64,000 bases of DNA from contig OY755252.1 in assembly GCA_963576725.1 (NCBI GenBank), positions 54,380,431 through 54,444,430 of the forward strand, written 5' to 3'. Source of the stretch: Azorinus chamasolen. Its lineage: Eukaryota; Mollusca; Bivalvia; Cardiida; Solecurtidae. The position numbers were made by a program, and so were the translations under genes. Each line of letters opens with the position of its first letter. The first letter of the stretch is position 1. The notes beneath the pieces are model-generated. The model was given only the letters and a program-made list of their open reading frames with translations, was not told the origin of the DNA and ran no database searches. Shown piece by piece: positions 31,476 through 44,089 of the stretch.

Positions 31476-31646
31476 CAGTAGAACTTCTCTAAACCGGACC
31501 TTCAAATTAGCATCAATTCAAGTCTGTAAGACCGGTGACAGCTTAATGCAGATTGAAAGTCCCAAAGGAGCATTCTGCAGGACTTTCACCATGCATTAAA
31601 CAGCCACCTGCCTTAAAAGATCTAATGTTTCGAATGAGTACCGTAT
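31476..31646 (+). mobile_element. P-C MITE, worn right end
   Basis: CAGTAGAACTTCTCTAAACC after TA (31474-31475); hairpin GCTTAATGCAGATTGAAAG / CACCATGCATTAAACAGCC. Confidence 0.7.
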
Positions 31647-31959
31647 AAATGTACATTAAGCTTCTTTTTTTTTTAAAAAAATGGAAAATTGTAATTAAAA
31701 TAATCTATATCAGAAATTCTGTATCATGATCATCAGCTCATTGTAACCGACAGGAAACCCATCGCATGAAAAATGATTACTGATTACGGCTAGCGCAAAT
31801 TACTTCCCATTTATAGACTTGATACACATGTACTTACATATATGACAACTAATTATAACGATTTTTTTTTATCAATCATGCTTTGAAACCTTTTTCATTT
31901 GATGTCAATTTAGTTTTCTGTTTCTGGAATACCAAGTACATGTATAAACAAATACATAT

Positions 31960-32175
31960 GCTTTTACTCCATGAATATGTCTTTCTGTGCCTTCGTATCC
32001 CAGATCATACGGCTCCACTAGGATAGGGTCTGCTCTGTTAGCTTATGGTATAATATAGATATGATTCTACATTTTCTGTTATGACCAAAAGTACACGTGT
32101 TCATGTAATATTATAAGACATATCTTAATTGACATTCTTGACGTCATTATTTCTTACACGAATATTCATGAAGTT
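31960..32175 (-). mobile_element. T-A MITE
   Basis: TTTTACTCCATGAATATG at the left, hairpin worn at 32001-32040, then TTATTTCTTACACGAATATTC and TTAA near 32173. Confidence 0.6.
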
Positions 32176-32179
32176 AAGG

Positions 32180-33478
32180 CTTCAAACTACATGTACATGT
32201 ATATCAAATCTTCAAAACCATCTAAACGAAAACTTATGCATTGCTTGCAATTATCACTAGCATCCAGTTCCATGAGAAACTTCCCATCGGCAGAACATGC
32301 TAGCCATACCAATTCTAAATTTACAGTTTTATTGTTCCATTCTTTGCAACAACAGATCAGCACAGAAAGTGCAAACAGTTTGGATTCTGATGAGATGCCG
32401 TGTTTTTTTGCATCTCAAAGGATCTCAGTAGCTGGCAAGTGTAACTACACTTCCGCATGTAGTTGGTCCCTTCAAGGTGAAAGATGTTCTTGAATTCAGC
32501 ATTTTTGACTTGGAATTGTTGTTTTCCATTGAGATTTGGACCTTTACTCGTGCAACGTCATGGGTTAAAGTCGTGTAGAGTAAATGTAACAGCAAAAAAA
32601 TTGGCGTGACCACTGACAACGCTTCCGGTTTTGCCATATTCTCCGGAGAAAAGTATTTTTTATTACAAAAAGTCGTGTAAGAATCGAAATAACAAAATCG
32701 GAGCTGTGCATTATCGCGCATTAGATCACAGTTAATCTTTGAGATGTGATTCCACATCGCAACTCCGATGATCTAATGGGCGATAATACACAGCTACTAA
32801 TTTGTTATTTCTTAAATAACAAAGGTTGTCACCAGTATATGTTTCCGTTCTAGGAAAAACTCGCATGGAAAATAGATAGGTTCAAAATATGAACGACTTT
32901 ACCTTATACACTAAGGGAGATAACACTTTACTCAATGAATATTCATATATGAACTAATGACATCCTGAATAGTGATTACCTTTTTTACAACGGCACATGA
33001 ACATGTGAAGTTTTGGTCATGGTTCAAATATAGGTTAGACTGCATTAAGACAGGTCTTCATGAAATAGACCGGGCGGAGCGACAGCGAAGCCCGTCTATT
33101 TCATGAAGACTTGTCTCTTGCAGTCTAACCGATTTAAACCGCCCTCTAAATCCAAATAAGGCATATTGTTTCTAAATCTACGTCACTGTCTTTACTTCTG
33201 CTATTTGGCGCAAAATGTCTGACCACGGCGAAATTTTGGGAAATTTCTGTTTGGATGATTTAAACCATCCATTAAATCCAAATAAGGGACACTCTTTACA
33301 AAACCACGCCACTGTGTTCATCACTATGTCAGTAGATTTGTTGATTTGTTAATAAAAATGCGGTTTAAATACAATCAGCTTTATTATTCTGTAAACAAAG
33401 ACAGCTGACAACTCCTGTAGGCACTAAATGAAAATGCCGATATTACCAGGTAAAGAGATAATGTTCCTTAGTGTTCGC
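32180..33478. other. Gene-free stretch with two palindromes
   Basis: T-B core near 32370-32425. An imperfect inverted repeat at about 32690-32815 (GGAGCTGTGCATTATCG / GCGATAATACACAGCT). A near-perfect one at 33041-33128 (AGACTGCATTAAGACAGGTC / GACTTGTCTCTTGCAGTCT around CATGAAATAGACCGGGC). TAAATCCAAATAAGG blocks at 33140-33175 and 33270-33300 recur near 33735. Confidence 0.5.
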
Positions 33479-33482
33479 TTAA

Positions 33483-33691
33483 CCATTTACTCCATTAATG
33501 CTCATCTTAGAAATGATTACGTCATGAATATTAATTAGCTTAATCTTTAAAATGGCATATTAAAACGTGAATGTTTACCAGCGCAGAAACTGTAGAATCA
33601 GATTTATATTATTCAATAAGCAAACAGAGCAGACCCTGATTAGGCGGCTCCTATACACTATTTGCAAACGACATATTTGTGGAGTAAAGGG
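33483..33691 (+). mobile_element. T-A MITE (209 bp, TTAA target)
   Basis: CCATTTACTCCATTAATG to GTGGAGTAAAGGG, TTAA at 33479-33482 and 33692-33695. The right hairpin arm is mostly deleted. Confidence 0.8.
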
Positions 33692-33699
33692 TTAATAAT

Positions 33700-35897
33700 A
33701 AAGTAAACAATGCTGATGTCGATTTGAACCGCCCACTAGATCCAAATAAGGGATATTGTTTCCAAATTTACGTCACTGTGTACATCACTACGTCACGGTT
33801 GCTAGTGCTGTCCACGTGCTGGGTCAATGTTTTCAGCTGTCAGAAACGATAGTCAACCAATCAAATTTTCTTCTCGAGAAGACTGGATTATTGCCGCCAA
33901 AATGAATTTGGCGGCAATAATCCGGTCTTCACGAAAAAGGAAACACTGAATAACCAACTCTGATTGGCCAACGACACAGAGATTTCAAAAACTGCAGTTT
34001 AAACTTCAGAATTAAATTACATCTATATTATTTCATTAGCAAACAGAGTAGACCCTAATCAGGTGATTCCTATGGAAGTTTTATGTATATGCATAATAAT
34101 TCACCACATCATCAGCGGTGTGACAGTTCCGAAATAAGAACCGCAAATTTCACGCCACCCATTTTTCACACGTGTGAAATTTGCGGCCCCAATTTTCACA
34201 TAATTTGTGAAAATTGCGTTTTGCTCCTATACCCCCCCCCCCCCCCCCCCTTCAAAGCCCGACGCATTTTTCACGTATATGAAAAATGCACCGAGACGAT
34301 GTGCTAAATTATTCACTTCAAAACACGCGACCCATTTTTCACACGTGAGAATATATTGAAGTTGACAAATTTCTTTCAATTTTTTTTTGACCTTATGACC
34401 TTCTCCTTGACCTTTGACTTACTATTTTAAAAACTTATTTTGACTGATGAGGAGAAGGACCATTATAATTTGCGTATATGATTTTCGATACACTCCATTT
34501 GTAGGAATACAAAATATTTGACCTGCTGACCTCTGAATTGATCTTATGCATACTTAATGAAAAACCTTACCACTGGCTATCACTTCTGAATCATCGAAAA
34601 TGGGGCTTTCAAACTTTGCATGTATCTTCCTTGTTTCAAGACCTTTTTACGGTATGTAGCGTACATCGTGCGTATATCTATCGTGCGTTCATCGTATAAC
34701 ATGTGTATATCGTTCGTGCGAATATGTTGTACATCTCACGGTTAATATAATGGTTACTATTTTCATTTTATGGGATATTTGATTAATACTTTTTGTACTA
34801 TGTGTATCATCTAAGGAAAAAAAGTGTTGTTCTTTATCTAGGTAATAGTAACGTAAGAAACCGTTCATTTCGTATTGTTTAGTGTGCGTATATGTATCAT
34901 ACGTGAATAATATATCATGCATGATCTATCGTAGATCGTGACAACACATATGCTAACATATTTTGTATCGGACTTGACACACCATCTTTCGGCAATAATT
35001 TGAGAGCGAAGGAAAAATTCTTTCTCCGACTCTGCGCTATGTTTCCAGATCACAACTTTGTTTGAAAAGAGATCAACGCAGAAATTTAAACCGAAAGTAG
35101 TTTAGTTTAGAATTTTCAGCAAATATAGGAAAAACATTGAAGAAAAATTCCCGCATTGAATTGTTTTGATAATCCTTATATCATTTCGGCTCCTGTAGCG
35201 TAATAAGGCATATTGGCGTTTTTGCGTTTCATAACTTGAGCATATATGAAGCAAATTGTTTGAATAGTTAGAGTTATAATGACTGCAGGCCAGTCTGTAA
35301 GGTGGGCCAGTATGATGATCGTAGGTATATGCATGTAAATGGGCGTTTGGTCAGCAGCCAAAATTAGCTCAGACACGGGTTTTTTTCGGCCCTGAAAAAA
35401 CGCACGCTACCTCTGCTACCTCTATTCGTGTTATGGCTGCTATGGTGCACCGTACATTTGCAGCATCAAAGCAATCGTAGTATTTATAGGATCTAATGTC
35501 AATAGACAGGACACACACAAAATTGGCGCCAAAAGGTTTAAAAAAGGGCCATAAATTGGCCTCTCTTTTTTCGCACAGTACATCATGAACTTTTGTGACC
35601 TTCTTTAAATAGACGCGTACTGCCTATCTGGTTGTGCTTATCTGGCACCGAAACAAGTACACAAGCAACGTTGTTTAAAGCTGTCACCCTCACGCACTAC
35701 CAGTTAACTGGCTTTAGTCTGACAGTACAATGAGAGTTTACTAAAAGTAATTAGACACATCACTGAGAGTGTACTGACAGTAACCTTACAATCCAATGAT
35801 GGAAAATATTATATATATTACAGTGTTTTATTATTTTGTTTTATTAATTTATTTTGAATTAATCGATTAATCAATACCTTGTTTATTGTGATATTAT

Positions 35898-35898
<1 letters not shown>
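33700..35898. other. Gene-free stretch; palindromes and a C-run
   Basis: AACCGCCCACTAGATCCAAATAAGG (third unit of the 33.1-33.7 kb repeat). Palindrome at 33868-33945 (GATTATTGCCGCCAAA and complement). At 34130-34350 the motif TTTTCACACGTGTGAAA is repeated in both orientations, with a C-run at 34230-34250. From 34400 to 35870 no exon or repeat family is recognised. Confidence 0.4.
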
Positions 35899-35966
<68 letters not shown>

Positions 35967-36005
35967 TAATAATAATAATGATAATAGATAATAATAATAA
36001 TAATG

Positions 36006-36050
<45 letters not shown>

Positions 36051-36053
36051 TAA
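35899..36053. repeat. Long AAT/TAA microsatellite
   Basis: About 50 trinucleotide units with a few GAT interruptions. The poly-Ile/poly-Asn frame over it is an artefact. Confidence 0.95.
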
Positions 36054-37685
36054 TTATTTATTCATTTATTTATTTCGCCACATCACAGCATTACAAAAAA
36101 TATTATCTTCACGAATTCATTAGTAAGACAGATTACTAAAAGCTACTCTACCGTAGACTGTCAGTTTACTCTAATTTAACCTTATTTTCATTTCGGTATA
36201 CTCTCAATGCGCTGTCATTTTACTCTCAGTTTATTCTCAGTGCCCTGTCAAATTTTATATATGTATACATGTATTTACAAAACATTCTTATCATCTACGT
36301 CTGTTTTAAATAAGGTAATTGGATAATTCCTTAAATTATAATTTCTGTCACATATACTAAAGTACAGTCGACACTCATAAGCTTGAACTCTTTGCGAACA
36401 TCACTACAAGACTTTAAAGAACTCCGTGATAAATGATTTTTATACACACAATACCCGGGTACCACGTTACGTTTTAAAATTTCTTTTTGGTCAAAGACAC
36501 ATTCTTTATTTCCATTGTTGAAAATGAAAACATAATCCAAAGCAATTTATATACAGACCAGACGCTGAGTCGCTCTGCATCTGGTCTGGATCAGAATTGC
36601 TTGCAATTAAAAAAAACAGCTCAAATGGCAGGGACTTAAAGTGGATTTCGGCATAAGCAGAAGTTCTACTTAACCGAATTCGAGATAACGAGAGTCGACT
36701 CATGGGGCAATACTGTCATAAACATAATTCAGGGACAAAGCTACCCTATCCGATATTTATTCAATGTCCTGATGGCTGTTAAAGATCTCTAGTGCGTAAG
36801 CATGTCAACAATAGCTAAACCATCTATTGACATATCTGTGAAAAATGCGTTGGTATTAGTAGGTCTTCAGAAAATGGGGTTAAAGGGGTGCCGAAATTTT
36901 CACAGCACGGTTTTGTGACAAATGGGGCCGCATTTTTTACACGTGTGAAAAATGGGGCCGCAAATTTCACCCGTGTGAAAAATGCGTCAAGCAATTTTTT
37001 ACACGTGTGAAAAATGAATGGCGTGAAATTTGCGGTTCAACATAGCCAAATGTCAATATGCATAGCTTTACAGTATATACAATTAACAAAGCCGTATTCC
37101 ACATGTATACTATTAGTGTATATTATTCCTCCACCATGTACATGTTTATTATAACGTCCAGCATCAAAATGTGTTAAGATATAGAGAATTTATTTTCCCT
37201 ATCGATATGATAAGTTTAATATATTTTCAGGTACACAGATTTTGTTTATTTTTGTAAGATTTAGATACATTGCTGTCTCATATACAATTACTCATACAAT
37301 TAATTGTATCGTGCAACAAGAAACATGTCGATGTTTACGTTACTAATATAGTGTTTGAACCTTTGAATAATATCCTTAACATGCCTGTAACGTAGAAACA
37401 CTTAATTGTGTGAAAACAGCCTGGATCTATATCAGAAGCCGAGTAGCTCGGCGTCTGATCTTGATCTAAGTTGTTCGACAACCAGATTGTACTATTTCTG
37501 CAAAAACAAGTTTAGTAAGTATGAAGAAAAAATGCGCAGACGACAAAACTGGCAGACGGAACTCTTGCAGACGACAGTTGTCAGTTGTCCCAAGGATTGA
37601 GGTATATGACAATCAATAGAGACTATATATTTATTTTAGCCATACATATACATGTAAAGCAAATAAGTAAACCAAATACCATAGG
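36054..37685. other. Gene-free stretch with hairpin remnants
   Basis: T-B cores near 36545-36605 and 37420-37475. At 36895-37045 the TTTTTACACGTGTGAAAAATG motif repeats three times beside GCAAATTTCACCC, matching 34130-34350. No exon recognised. Confidence 0.4.
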
Positions 37686-37689
37686 GCTA

Positions 37690-38838
37690 AATGTATAGTT
37701 TATTTATATCAATACAGAATACATTAATAATACTACAGAATACATGAGTAACACTACAGAATACCTTAGTAACAATACAGAATGTATGACTAACACTACA
37801 GAATACATGGGTAACACTACAGAATACATAAGTAACAATACAGAATGTGTGAGTAACACTACAGAATACATGGGTAACACTACAGAATACATGGGTAACA
37901 CTACAGAATACATGGGTAACACTACAGAATACATGAGTAACAATACAGAATGTATGAGTAACACTACAGAATACATGGTTAACAATACAGAACACATGGA
38001 AAACAATACAGAATACATGGGTAACACTACAGAATACCTTAGTAACAATACAGAATGTATGACTAACACTACAGAATACATGGGTAACACTACAGAATAC
38101 ATGAGTAACAACACAGAATGTATGACTAACACTACAGAATACATGGGTAACACTACAGAATAATTGAGTAACAATACAGAATGTATGAGTTACACTACCG
38201 AATACATTGGTAACAATACAGAATACATGGAAAACACTACAGAATACATGGGTAACACTACAGAATACATGAGTAACATTACAGAATACATGAGTAACAC
38301 TACAGAATACATCGGTAACAATACAGAATACATGGGTAAACAATACTAAATACATGGGTAAACAATACAGAATACATGGGTAACCATACAGAACACATGA
38401 GTAACAATACAGAATACATGGGTAACAATACAGAATACATGAGTAACAATACAGAATACATGAGTAACAATACATGATACATGAGTAACAATACAGAATA
38501 CACGAGTAACACTACAGAATGTATGGGTTACAATACAGAATGCATGAGTAACAATACAGAACATATGGGTAACAATACATGATACATGAGTAACAATACA
38601 GAATACATGAGTAACACTACAGAATGTATGGGTTACAATACAAAATGCATGAGTAACAATACAGAATATATGGGTAACAATACAGAATACATGGGTAACA
38701 ATACAGTACACATAGGTGACACTACACAGAGTACACGAGTAACAAAACTAAATACATGAGAAGGAATACAGAATACATGTGTAACAATACAGGATATATG
38801 AGTTACAATACAGAATACATGAGTCGCAATACAGACTA
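37690..38838. repeat. 21-bp satellite array (unit like ACTACAGAATACATGGGTAAC)
   Basis: Roughly 54 units of 21 bp, alternating ACTACAGAATACATG(G/A)GTAAC and AATACAGAATGTATGAGTAAC types. As 21 is a multiple of three, long open frames exist on both strands (plus: heptad NTTEYMG; minus: heptad-like Cys/Val/Thr-rich, 262 codons). Units diverge by point change and not in a codon-like way, and no signal peptide or start context is seen; I treat it as satellite DNA. It stops at 38838 where a G element is inserted. Confidence 0.85.
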
Positions 38839-38850
38839 AACAATTAAGAA

Positions 38851-39132
38851 ATGAATGACGTGAGTCCGGTGTTCATGAGGTTATGCAACGCATAGCTTTA
38901 CGAGCAAAGTTAGTGAAGCCCGAAGGGCTTCACGTGAATCTTTGCTCGTAAAGCTATGCGTTGCATATCTCATGAACACCGGGAGCACGTCATTTATTCC
39001 TTATTTTTATATTCCATTGTATTTCTTATATTTCAACGGATTTTTTTTTAATGAACGTTCATGGGATAATGCAACTTTCTGTTTAGAATAAGGTTATATA
39101 AGGACGTTGCAGGGCGAATGTAAATATTATAA
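38851..39132 (+). mobile_element. G foldback element, copy 2, inside the satellite region
   Basis: Inverted relative to 27327-27617: ATTAAGAAATGAATGACGTG, GGTGTTCATGAGGTTATGC, CGCATAGCTTTACGAGC, ending CAGGGCGAATGTAAATATTATAAT. Satellite-like units resume after it. Confidence 0.75.
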
Positions 39133-39179
39133 TATGCATACATTGCATGAATGGCAATACATACTATACGATTATCATA

Positions 39180-39830
39180 GGCATTCATGCATACGGGTAC
39201 TAATACAGAATGCACGAGTAACAATACAGAATATTCAACTATCACAGACATAATTTGCATGAGCAACAATACAGCTGGCATACGTTTTAATACAAAATAT
39301 ACAATTGTCATAGCCATTCATGTATATGAGTACCAATGCGGAATTCATATGAGTACCAATACAGAATGCATGAGAAACAAAACAGAATATTCGACTATCA
39401 CAGGCATGTTTTCCATGAGTAACAATACAGCTTGCATAAGTATTAATACAGGATACATGTATACAATTGTCATTTGCATACATGTGTATGAGTATCAATA
39501 CAGATTGCGTTGTTAACAATACAGAATATACAAATACCTGAGGCATAATGTATATGAGTATCAATACAGGTTACGTTGGTAACAATACAGAATATACAAC
39601 TACCGAGGCACACATGCATATGCGTATCAATACAGAATGCATGGGTAACAAAACAGAATATACAACTACCTGAGGCATACATTTATATGAGTATCAATAC
39701 AGAATGCATAAGTACCAATACATAATGCATAAGTAACAATGCAAATTATACAGCTATCACAGGCATAATTTGCATGAGTAAAAATACAGAATATACAACT
39801 GTCGTAACTATGCATATACTGAAGCAATAC
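39180..39830. repeat. Degenerate higher-order satellite related to the 21-bp array
   Basis: GAGTA(A/C)CAATACAGAAT units combined with ACTATCACAGGCATAATTTGC and GTCATAGCCATTCATG blocks into a period of about 110 bp, five to six times. Short frames on both strands follow from the repeat. Confidence 0.75.
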
Positions 39831-40254
39831 GACCTACCCGATTATTTCAATGCCTGGACTGCTTTAAATGTTGCCGGTCCTGTTTATTGCGCAGTGAACG
39901 GTAACAGCACGTAGCTCGACGTTTATTTTATAGCACCCAGTACAACTGAGTTTACCGGGCTTTTGGACCTGTGTCAGGGGAAAAATGTTGGAGTTTTGCT
40001 AATTGTTTAACATACTTTGTTCATTCATTTTATTATGCATGACACTTGTATAGCACTTTGACTTCTTCGAAACATTGAAAGAAACGGCATAGTTTGGCGG
40101 AAATACGTCGATGTTATCGGACGACATGTAAGTTATATGGTAAAGACATGTGAACTGAATTAACGCTTATCATGCTGAAAACCTGTCTGCCAAAACTTTG
40201 ATACATGTATGTTTCATTTTGTACTTACCTCTGATTTGTATAAGCTTTTGAGAA
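39831..40254. other. Unique stretch with candidate splice donors
   Basis: Plus strand: CGATGTTATCGGACGACAT|GTAAGTTAT near 40112-40130 could be a first coding exon (MLSDD...). Minus strand: AATCAGAG|GTAAGTACAAA near 40227 is a strong donor. No matching exons were found for either, so both remain candidates. Confidence 0.2.
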
Positions 40255-40375
40255 TTTGTTGACCGAGTCTTAAACAGCTTGGATCCTGATGATGCGCCTA
40301 TTTGCTCTGTGTCTCATCTGGATCCAGGCTGTTTGTAAATAGGGGTCAGATATCGCAAATCATGATAAGGGTTAT
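40255..40375 (+). mobile_element. T-B MITE, right half
   Basis: AACAGCTTGGATCCTGATGATG and complement, then AAATCATGATAAGGG followed by TTAT, the usual right terminus. Confidence 0.6.
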
Positions 40376-40439
40376 ATCAAAATTAAAGTAATGATGCAAT
40401 TTTTTACAAGCATTTGTTGTCTTGTTAACGGTAATTCGT

Positions 40440-40625
40440 CGGCATTGTTTAGTAATCAATGCAAAATCACTTAATCCTTTCAGCCTGGAACATACATTTA
40501 CATTCATTTGCAAACAGTGTAGACCTAGATCAGAGGGTTCCCACAGGAGCCCACTAATCAGGGTCTGTTTTCTGTGTTATACAAATTCCTCTAGCAAGTA
40601 TAATCCTTTCAGACTGCATGGGCAC
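40440..40625 (+). mobile_element. Hairpin MITE remnant, CCTTTCAG(C/A)CTG-ended
   Basis: TTAATCCTTTCAGCCTGG at the left and AATCCTTTCAGACTGCATGG at the right of a T-F-like hairpin; same type as at 24890-24990. Confidence 0.45.
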
Positions 40626-40924
40626 TATAGATAAACACTGGTGGGCCATTCCAGTCCGGTGGGCCATTCAACGAAATAGTTAATGATATGATCTAGGGGT
40701 ATTTTGTTGACAGAAATTGGTTGTCTGTGGTGACAGTATCATGCCAGTGAAATATACCGTGATTTATCTTATAAGGTTATGGAAACCTATCTAGACCCCT
40801 ACGACAATATCCTGGGATGTTATTTTAATGACTTTCAATTTTATAAAGGCACATACATTTCATTTATATCGCGATGTCCAACTGTTTATCTGTGCATGGA
40901 ACGCATTGCATTGTTTCTTGCACA

Positions 40925-41120
40925 GAAGAACACGTTGGTGGAACCATCGATCTGCAGTAAGAACATGCGGGTAGAATCACCGATCTGCAGTAAGAACATG
41001 AGGGTAGAACCACCAATTTACCGTAAAACATGCGGGTAGAACCACCAATCTACCGTAAAACATGCGGGTAGAACCACCGATCTACTGTAAGAACATGCGG
41101 GTAGAAGAACCGATCTACAT
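40925..41120. repeat. 32-33-bp minisatellite (GTAGAACCACCGATCTGCAG unit)
   Basis: Six units with GATCTGCAGTAAGAACATGCGG or AATCTACCGTAAAACATGCGG versions. Confidence 0.85.
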
Positions 41121-41129
41121 GTACCTTAA

Positions 41130-41336
41130 CCCATTTGCTTCTTCCATGTTATATTGGATCAGACCATTTTTATCTAAGGGGTGTCTGGTCTAAATTTTCA
41201 TTTTTATTTTGTTTTATATTGAAATTCCTATCAGCAAACATTGTAGACTCTGATCAGACGCCGCATCATGCGGCGTCTGATCAGAGTCTACACTGTTTGT
41301 CTACGTCCCATATATGGGATCGTGGGAGTAAATGGG
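41130..41336 (+). mobile_element. T-F MITE (207 bp, TTAA target)
   Basis: CCCATTTGCTTCTTCC to GTGGGAGTAAATGGG, TTAA at 41126-41129 and 41337-41340. A perfect hairpin of about 62 bp (AGACTCTGATCAGACGCCGC and complement). The best T-F copy. Confidence 0.9.
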
Positions 41337-41489
41337 TTAAGTCAGCTAACACATAGAATATTCTTGAAGTTGTAATATCAATGTACATTGACATTACAAC
41401 TTCAAAAATAATATTAAACATTTGCATTGTACCGTGTTATCATCAACATGGGATTTTCTCTTGGATGCCTCATAATTTGACATCATTTA

Positions 41490-42440
41490 CAATCTTCTTA
41501 AAAAGTAATGTTTTGATATAAATTTCAGCATATCTCTTGAACACCTTAGAAATATGACCCCAAGGATAATCTAATCCCAAAGTAAAATGTTCCCTTATAT
41601 GTAACGTTTGGATACAAATCTAAGCATTTTTCTTGAAGACCTCAGACATATGACTACAAAGGCAATCCCATAATAAATAATTTCTTAACAAATAAACAAC
41701 GTTTTAATACAAATAAGAGTATAAGCATTTCTCTTGAAGACCACCTCAGAAAAATGACTTTAAGGATAATCTCATAGTAAATATTTCTTTAATTAATAAC
41801 TAACGTTTTCATGCAGATATAAGCATTTCTCTTGAAGACCTCACATATTTTACTTCAAGGACAATCTTATAGTAAACATTTTCTTACTAATTAGATAACG
41901 CATTGATACATACGCTCGTATATAAGATTTCTCTTGAAGACCCCAGACATATAACAACAAGAGCAATGTTATAGTAAACCTTTCCTAAATAAATAAATAA
42001 ATAATGGTTTATATGAATATAGAAATATGTCCACAAGGGCAATTCTATAGTACACATTCCTTAATAAATAAATAACGTTCTGATACAAATATAAGCATTT
42101 CTCTTGAAGACCTTATAGATAAAACTTCAAGGACAATCTGATAATAAACATTTCCTTAATAAATAAATAATGGCTTGATACTGATTATGATATAAGCATT
42201 TCTCTTGAAGACTTCAATAACAATCACATATAAACACTTCCTTAATAAAAAGATAACGTTCTGATACAAATATAAGCATTTCACTTAAATACCTCAGAAA
42301 TATGACTTCAAGCATAGTCGTAGTTAAGATTTCCTTATTAAATAAAAACCATTTTGATACAAAATAAGCATTTCTCTTGAAAACCTCGGAAAAATTATTT
42401 CAAGGTCAATCTCATTGTAAATATTTCATTCATAAATATT
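41490..42440. repeat. About 100-bp tandem repeat (AAGCATTTCTCTTGAAGACC)
   Basis: Nine to ten diverged units, each with AACGTTTTGATACAAATATA, GCATTTCTCTTGAAGACCTC, ATGACTTCAAGGACAATC and AGTAAACATTTCCTTAATAA. Weaker units extend to about 43550 around inserted MITEs. Confidence 0.85.
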
Positions 42441-42795
42441 TTTATATGAATTAAGCATTATCATTGGCTGCATAAATAAGTATATTTTATCATGTCAGAA
42501 ACTGTAAACTTTGATGTATATTATATCATAAGCAAACAGAGCGGACTGACCCCATAGGAGCTGTCTGCTCTTGTTTGTCTCTGTTTTTAAATGCGCCATA
42601 AGGTGTTATTGAATAAAGCCTCGTTATACATGTAAATGTAAATATTTCTCCTGAAGACAATCACATAGGGACAGTCTTACAACTAACCGTTCTATAACAA
42701 CTTTATAGTTTAACAGTAATGTGAGTATCTATCGATATCATCACTTCAAAGGTGCTTGCATTAGGCCTAACATTACAATAGAATAATGACTTTAA
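42441..42795. other. T-A remnant and spacer
   Basis: T-A core with a small hairpin at 42530-42595 (AGCAAACAGAGCGGACTGACC), worn ends. No gene. Confidence 0.4.
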
Positions 42796-43020
42796 CCCAT
42801 TTGCTCCCAGTAGATTCTTCCATGCTTAAATACTGGATTAGTCTATCTTTTTATCTAAGGGATGTCTGGTCTAAATTTTCATTTTTGTTTTGTTTTTTTA
42901 TATTGAATTTCCTATCAGCAAACAGTGTAGACTCTGATCAGACGCCGCATCATGCGGCGTCGGATCAGAGTCTACACTGTTTGCCTACGTCCCATATATG
43001 GGACCATGGGAGCATATTGC
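42796..43020 (+). mobile_element. T-F MITE (225 bp, TTAA target)
   Basis: CCCATTTGCTCCCAGTAG to CATGGGAGCATATTGC, TTAA at 42792-42795 and 43021-43024. It interrupts the 100-bp tandem-repeat region. Confidence 0.85.
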
Positions 43021-43024
43021 TTAA

Positions 43025-43729
43025 ACAACATAAATGAGAGAATTTCTCTTAAATAATACACCACGCAAGGACTATTTAACAAACAAGTTACAGTTATAAA
43101 ATATATATTTTAACAGTGGTGTAAGCAACTATACATCTAACTTCAATGACACGTTGAAAATTAACTTTCTAAGTAAAGATTGCCGTTTCTTCTCTAGTCC
43201 TAAGAAGTCATATTTAAAGACGATCTTATACTTAATGTAATGACGTCTTTGAAAACTCAGTCATACACCTGTAAGGACAATCGTACACTTCACAATAGTG
43301 TTTATGTATAAATAGTACATGTACTTATACATTTCATCTACAGAACATTAGAAAAATGTACGTACTCAAATACTAAAATCTTCCTCCTGAGACGATTCTA
43401 AAGAGCGGTCCAACATAGGGTAATAAAGCAGTTATTCTTGAAAATGTATTGATTTAAATATTTTATCTGGACCTCTATATTACATTTATAAGTTAGCATT
43501 TCACTTGAAGATCGTTGAACAACTTCAGGGACAATCTCACCATTTAAAAGGGACTACATTGATTTGAAGCATTTTAATAGTACCTAAGGGGTACGACTAA
43601 ACTACTTCTCACCTTCATTACAAACTCATACTTTGATATTAGTATAAACACTTTATTGATGTAATATATGACCTGAAGATGATGTTAAATGAAAGATAGT
43701 AAACGAAAAACGTTTAAGCCAAATTATAT
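43025..43729. other. Weak 100-bp repeat units and an H remnant
   Basis: GAATTTCTCTTAAATAATAC and GCATTTCACTTGAAGATCG are outlying units; CCTGAGACGATTCTAAAGAG CGGTCCAACATAGGG near 43383-43420 is H-like. No gene. Confidence 0.4.
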
Positions 43730-43731
43730 AT

Positions 43732-43937
43732 ACAGTGAAACCCCGCTAATGCGACCACTTAACAAACAGCCACTGATGTCGTCTAAAGCAGGTGGTTGCT
43801 TAATGCAGGACGGAAGTTATGCAGAAAGCTCCTACAGGAGCTTTCTGCATAGCTTTCGTCCTGCATTAAGCTACCACCTGCCTCAGCCACCCAGAATTGT
43901 GCCCCTTTTTGGTGGTCGCATTAGCGGGGTTTTACTG
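43732..43937 (+). mobile_element. P-C MITE, CAGTGAAACCCCGC variant (206 bp)
   Basis: CAGTGAAACCCCGCTAATGC and GCATTAGCGGGGTTTTACTG ends, TA at 43730-43731 and 43938-43939; near-perfect hairpin of about 110 bp. Confidence 0.85.
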
Positions 43938-44089
43938 TAATTGACAGCTTTTCAGAAAAAACTAAAATGCAGTCCTACAGGGAGCACCACCCACAAATAG
44001 GACACGTTTCCAAATCCATTCTCAGCTCACCAAAGGAACATTTCCGCAGTGTTTTGACACATTAACACCTTCATCACATTTGACAGGTA

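Noticed and set aside
35879..36139. Poly-Ile/poly-Asn open frame
   Set aside because: Translation of an AAT microsatellite.
37687..38475. 262-codon minus-strand frame and 139-codon plus-strand frame over the 21-bp array
   Set aside because: Both follow from a repeat unit divisible by three with no stop codon; no signal peptide, promoter or known family.
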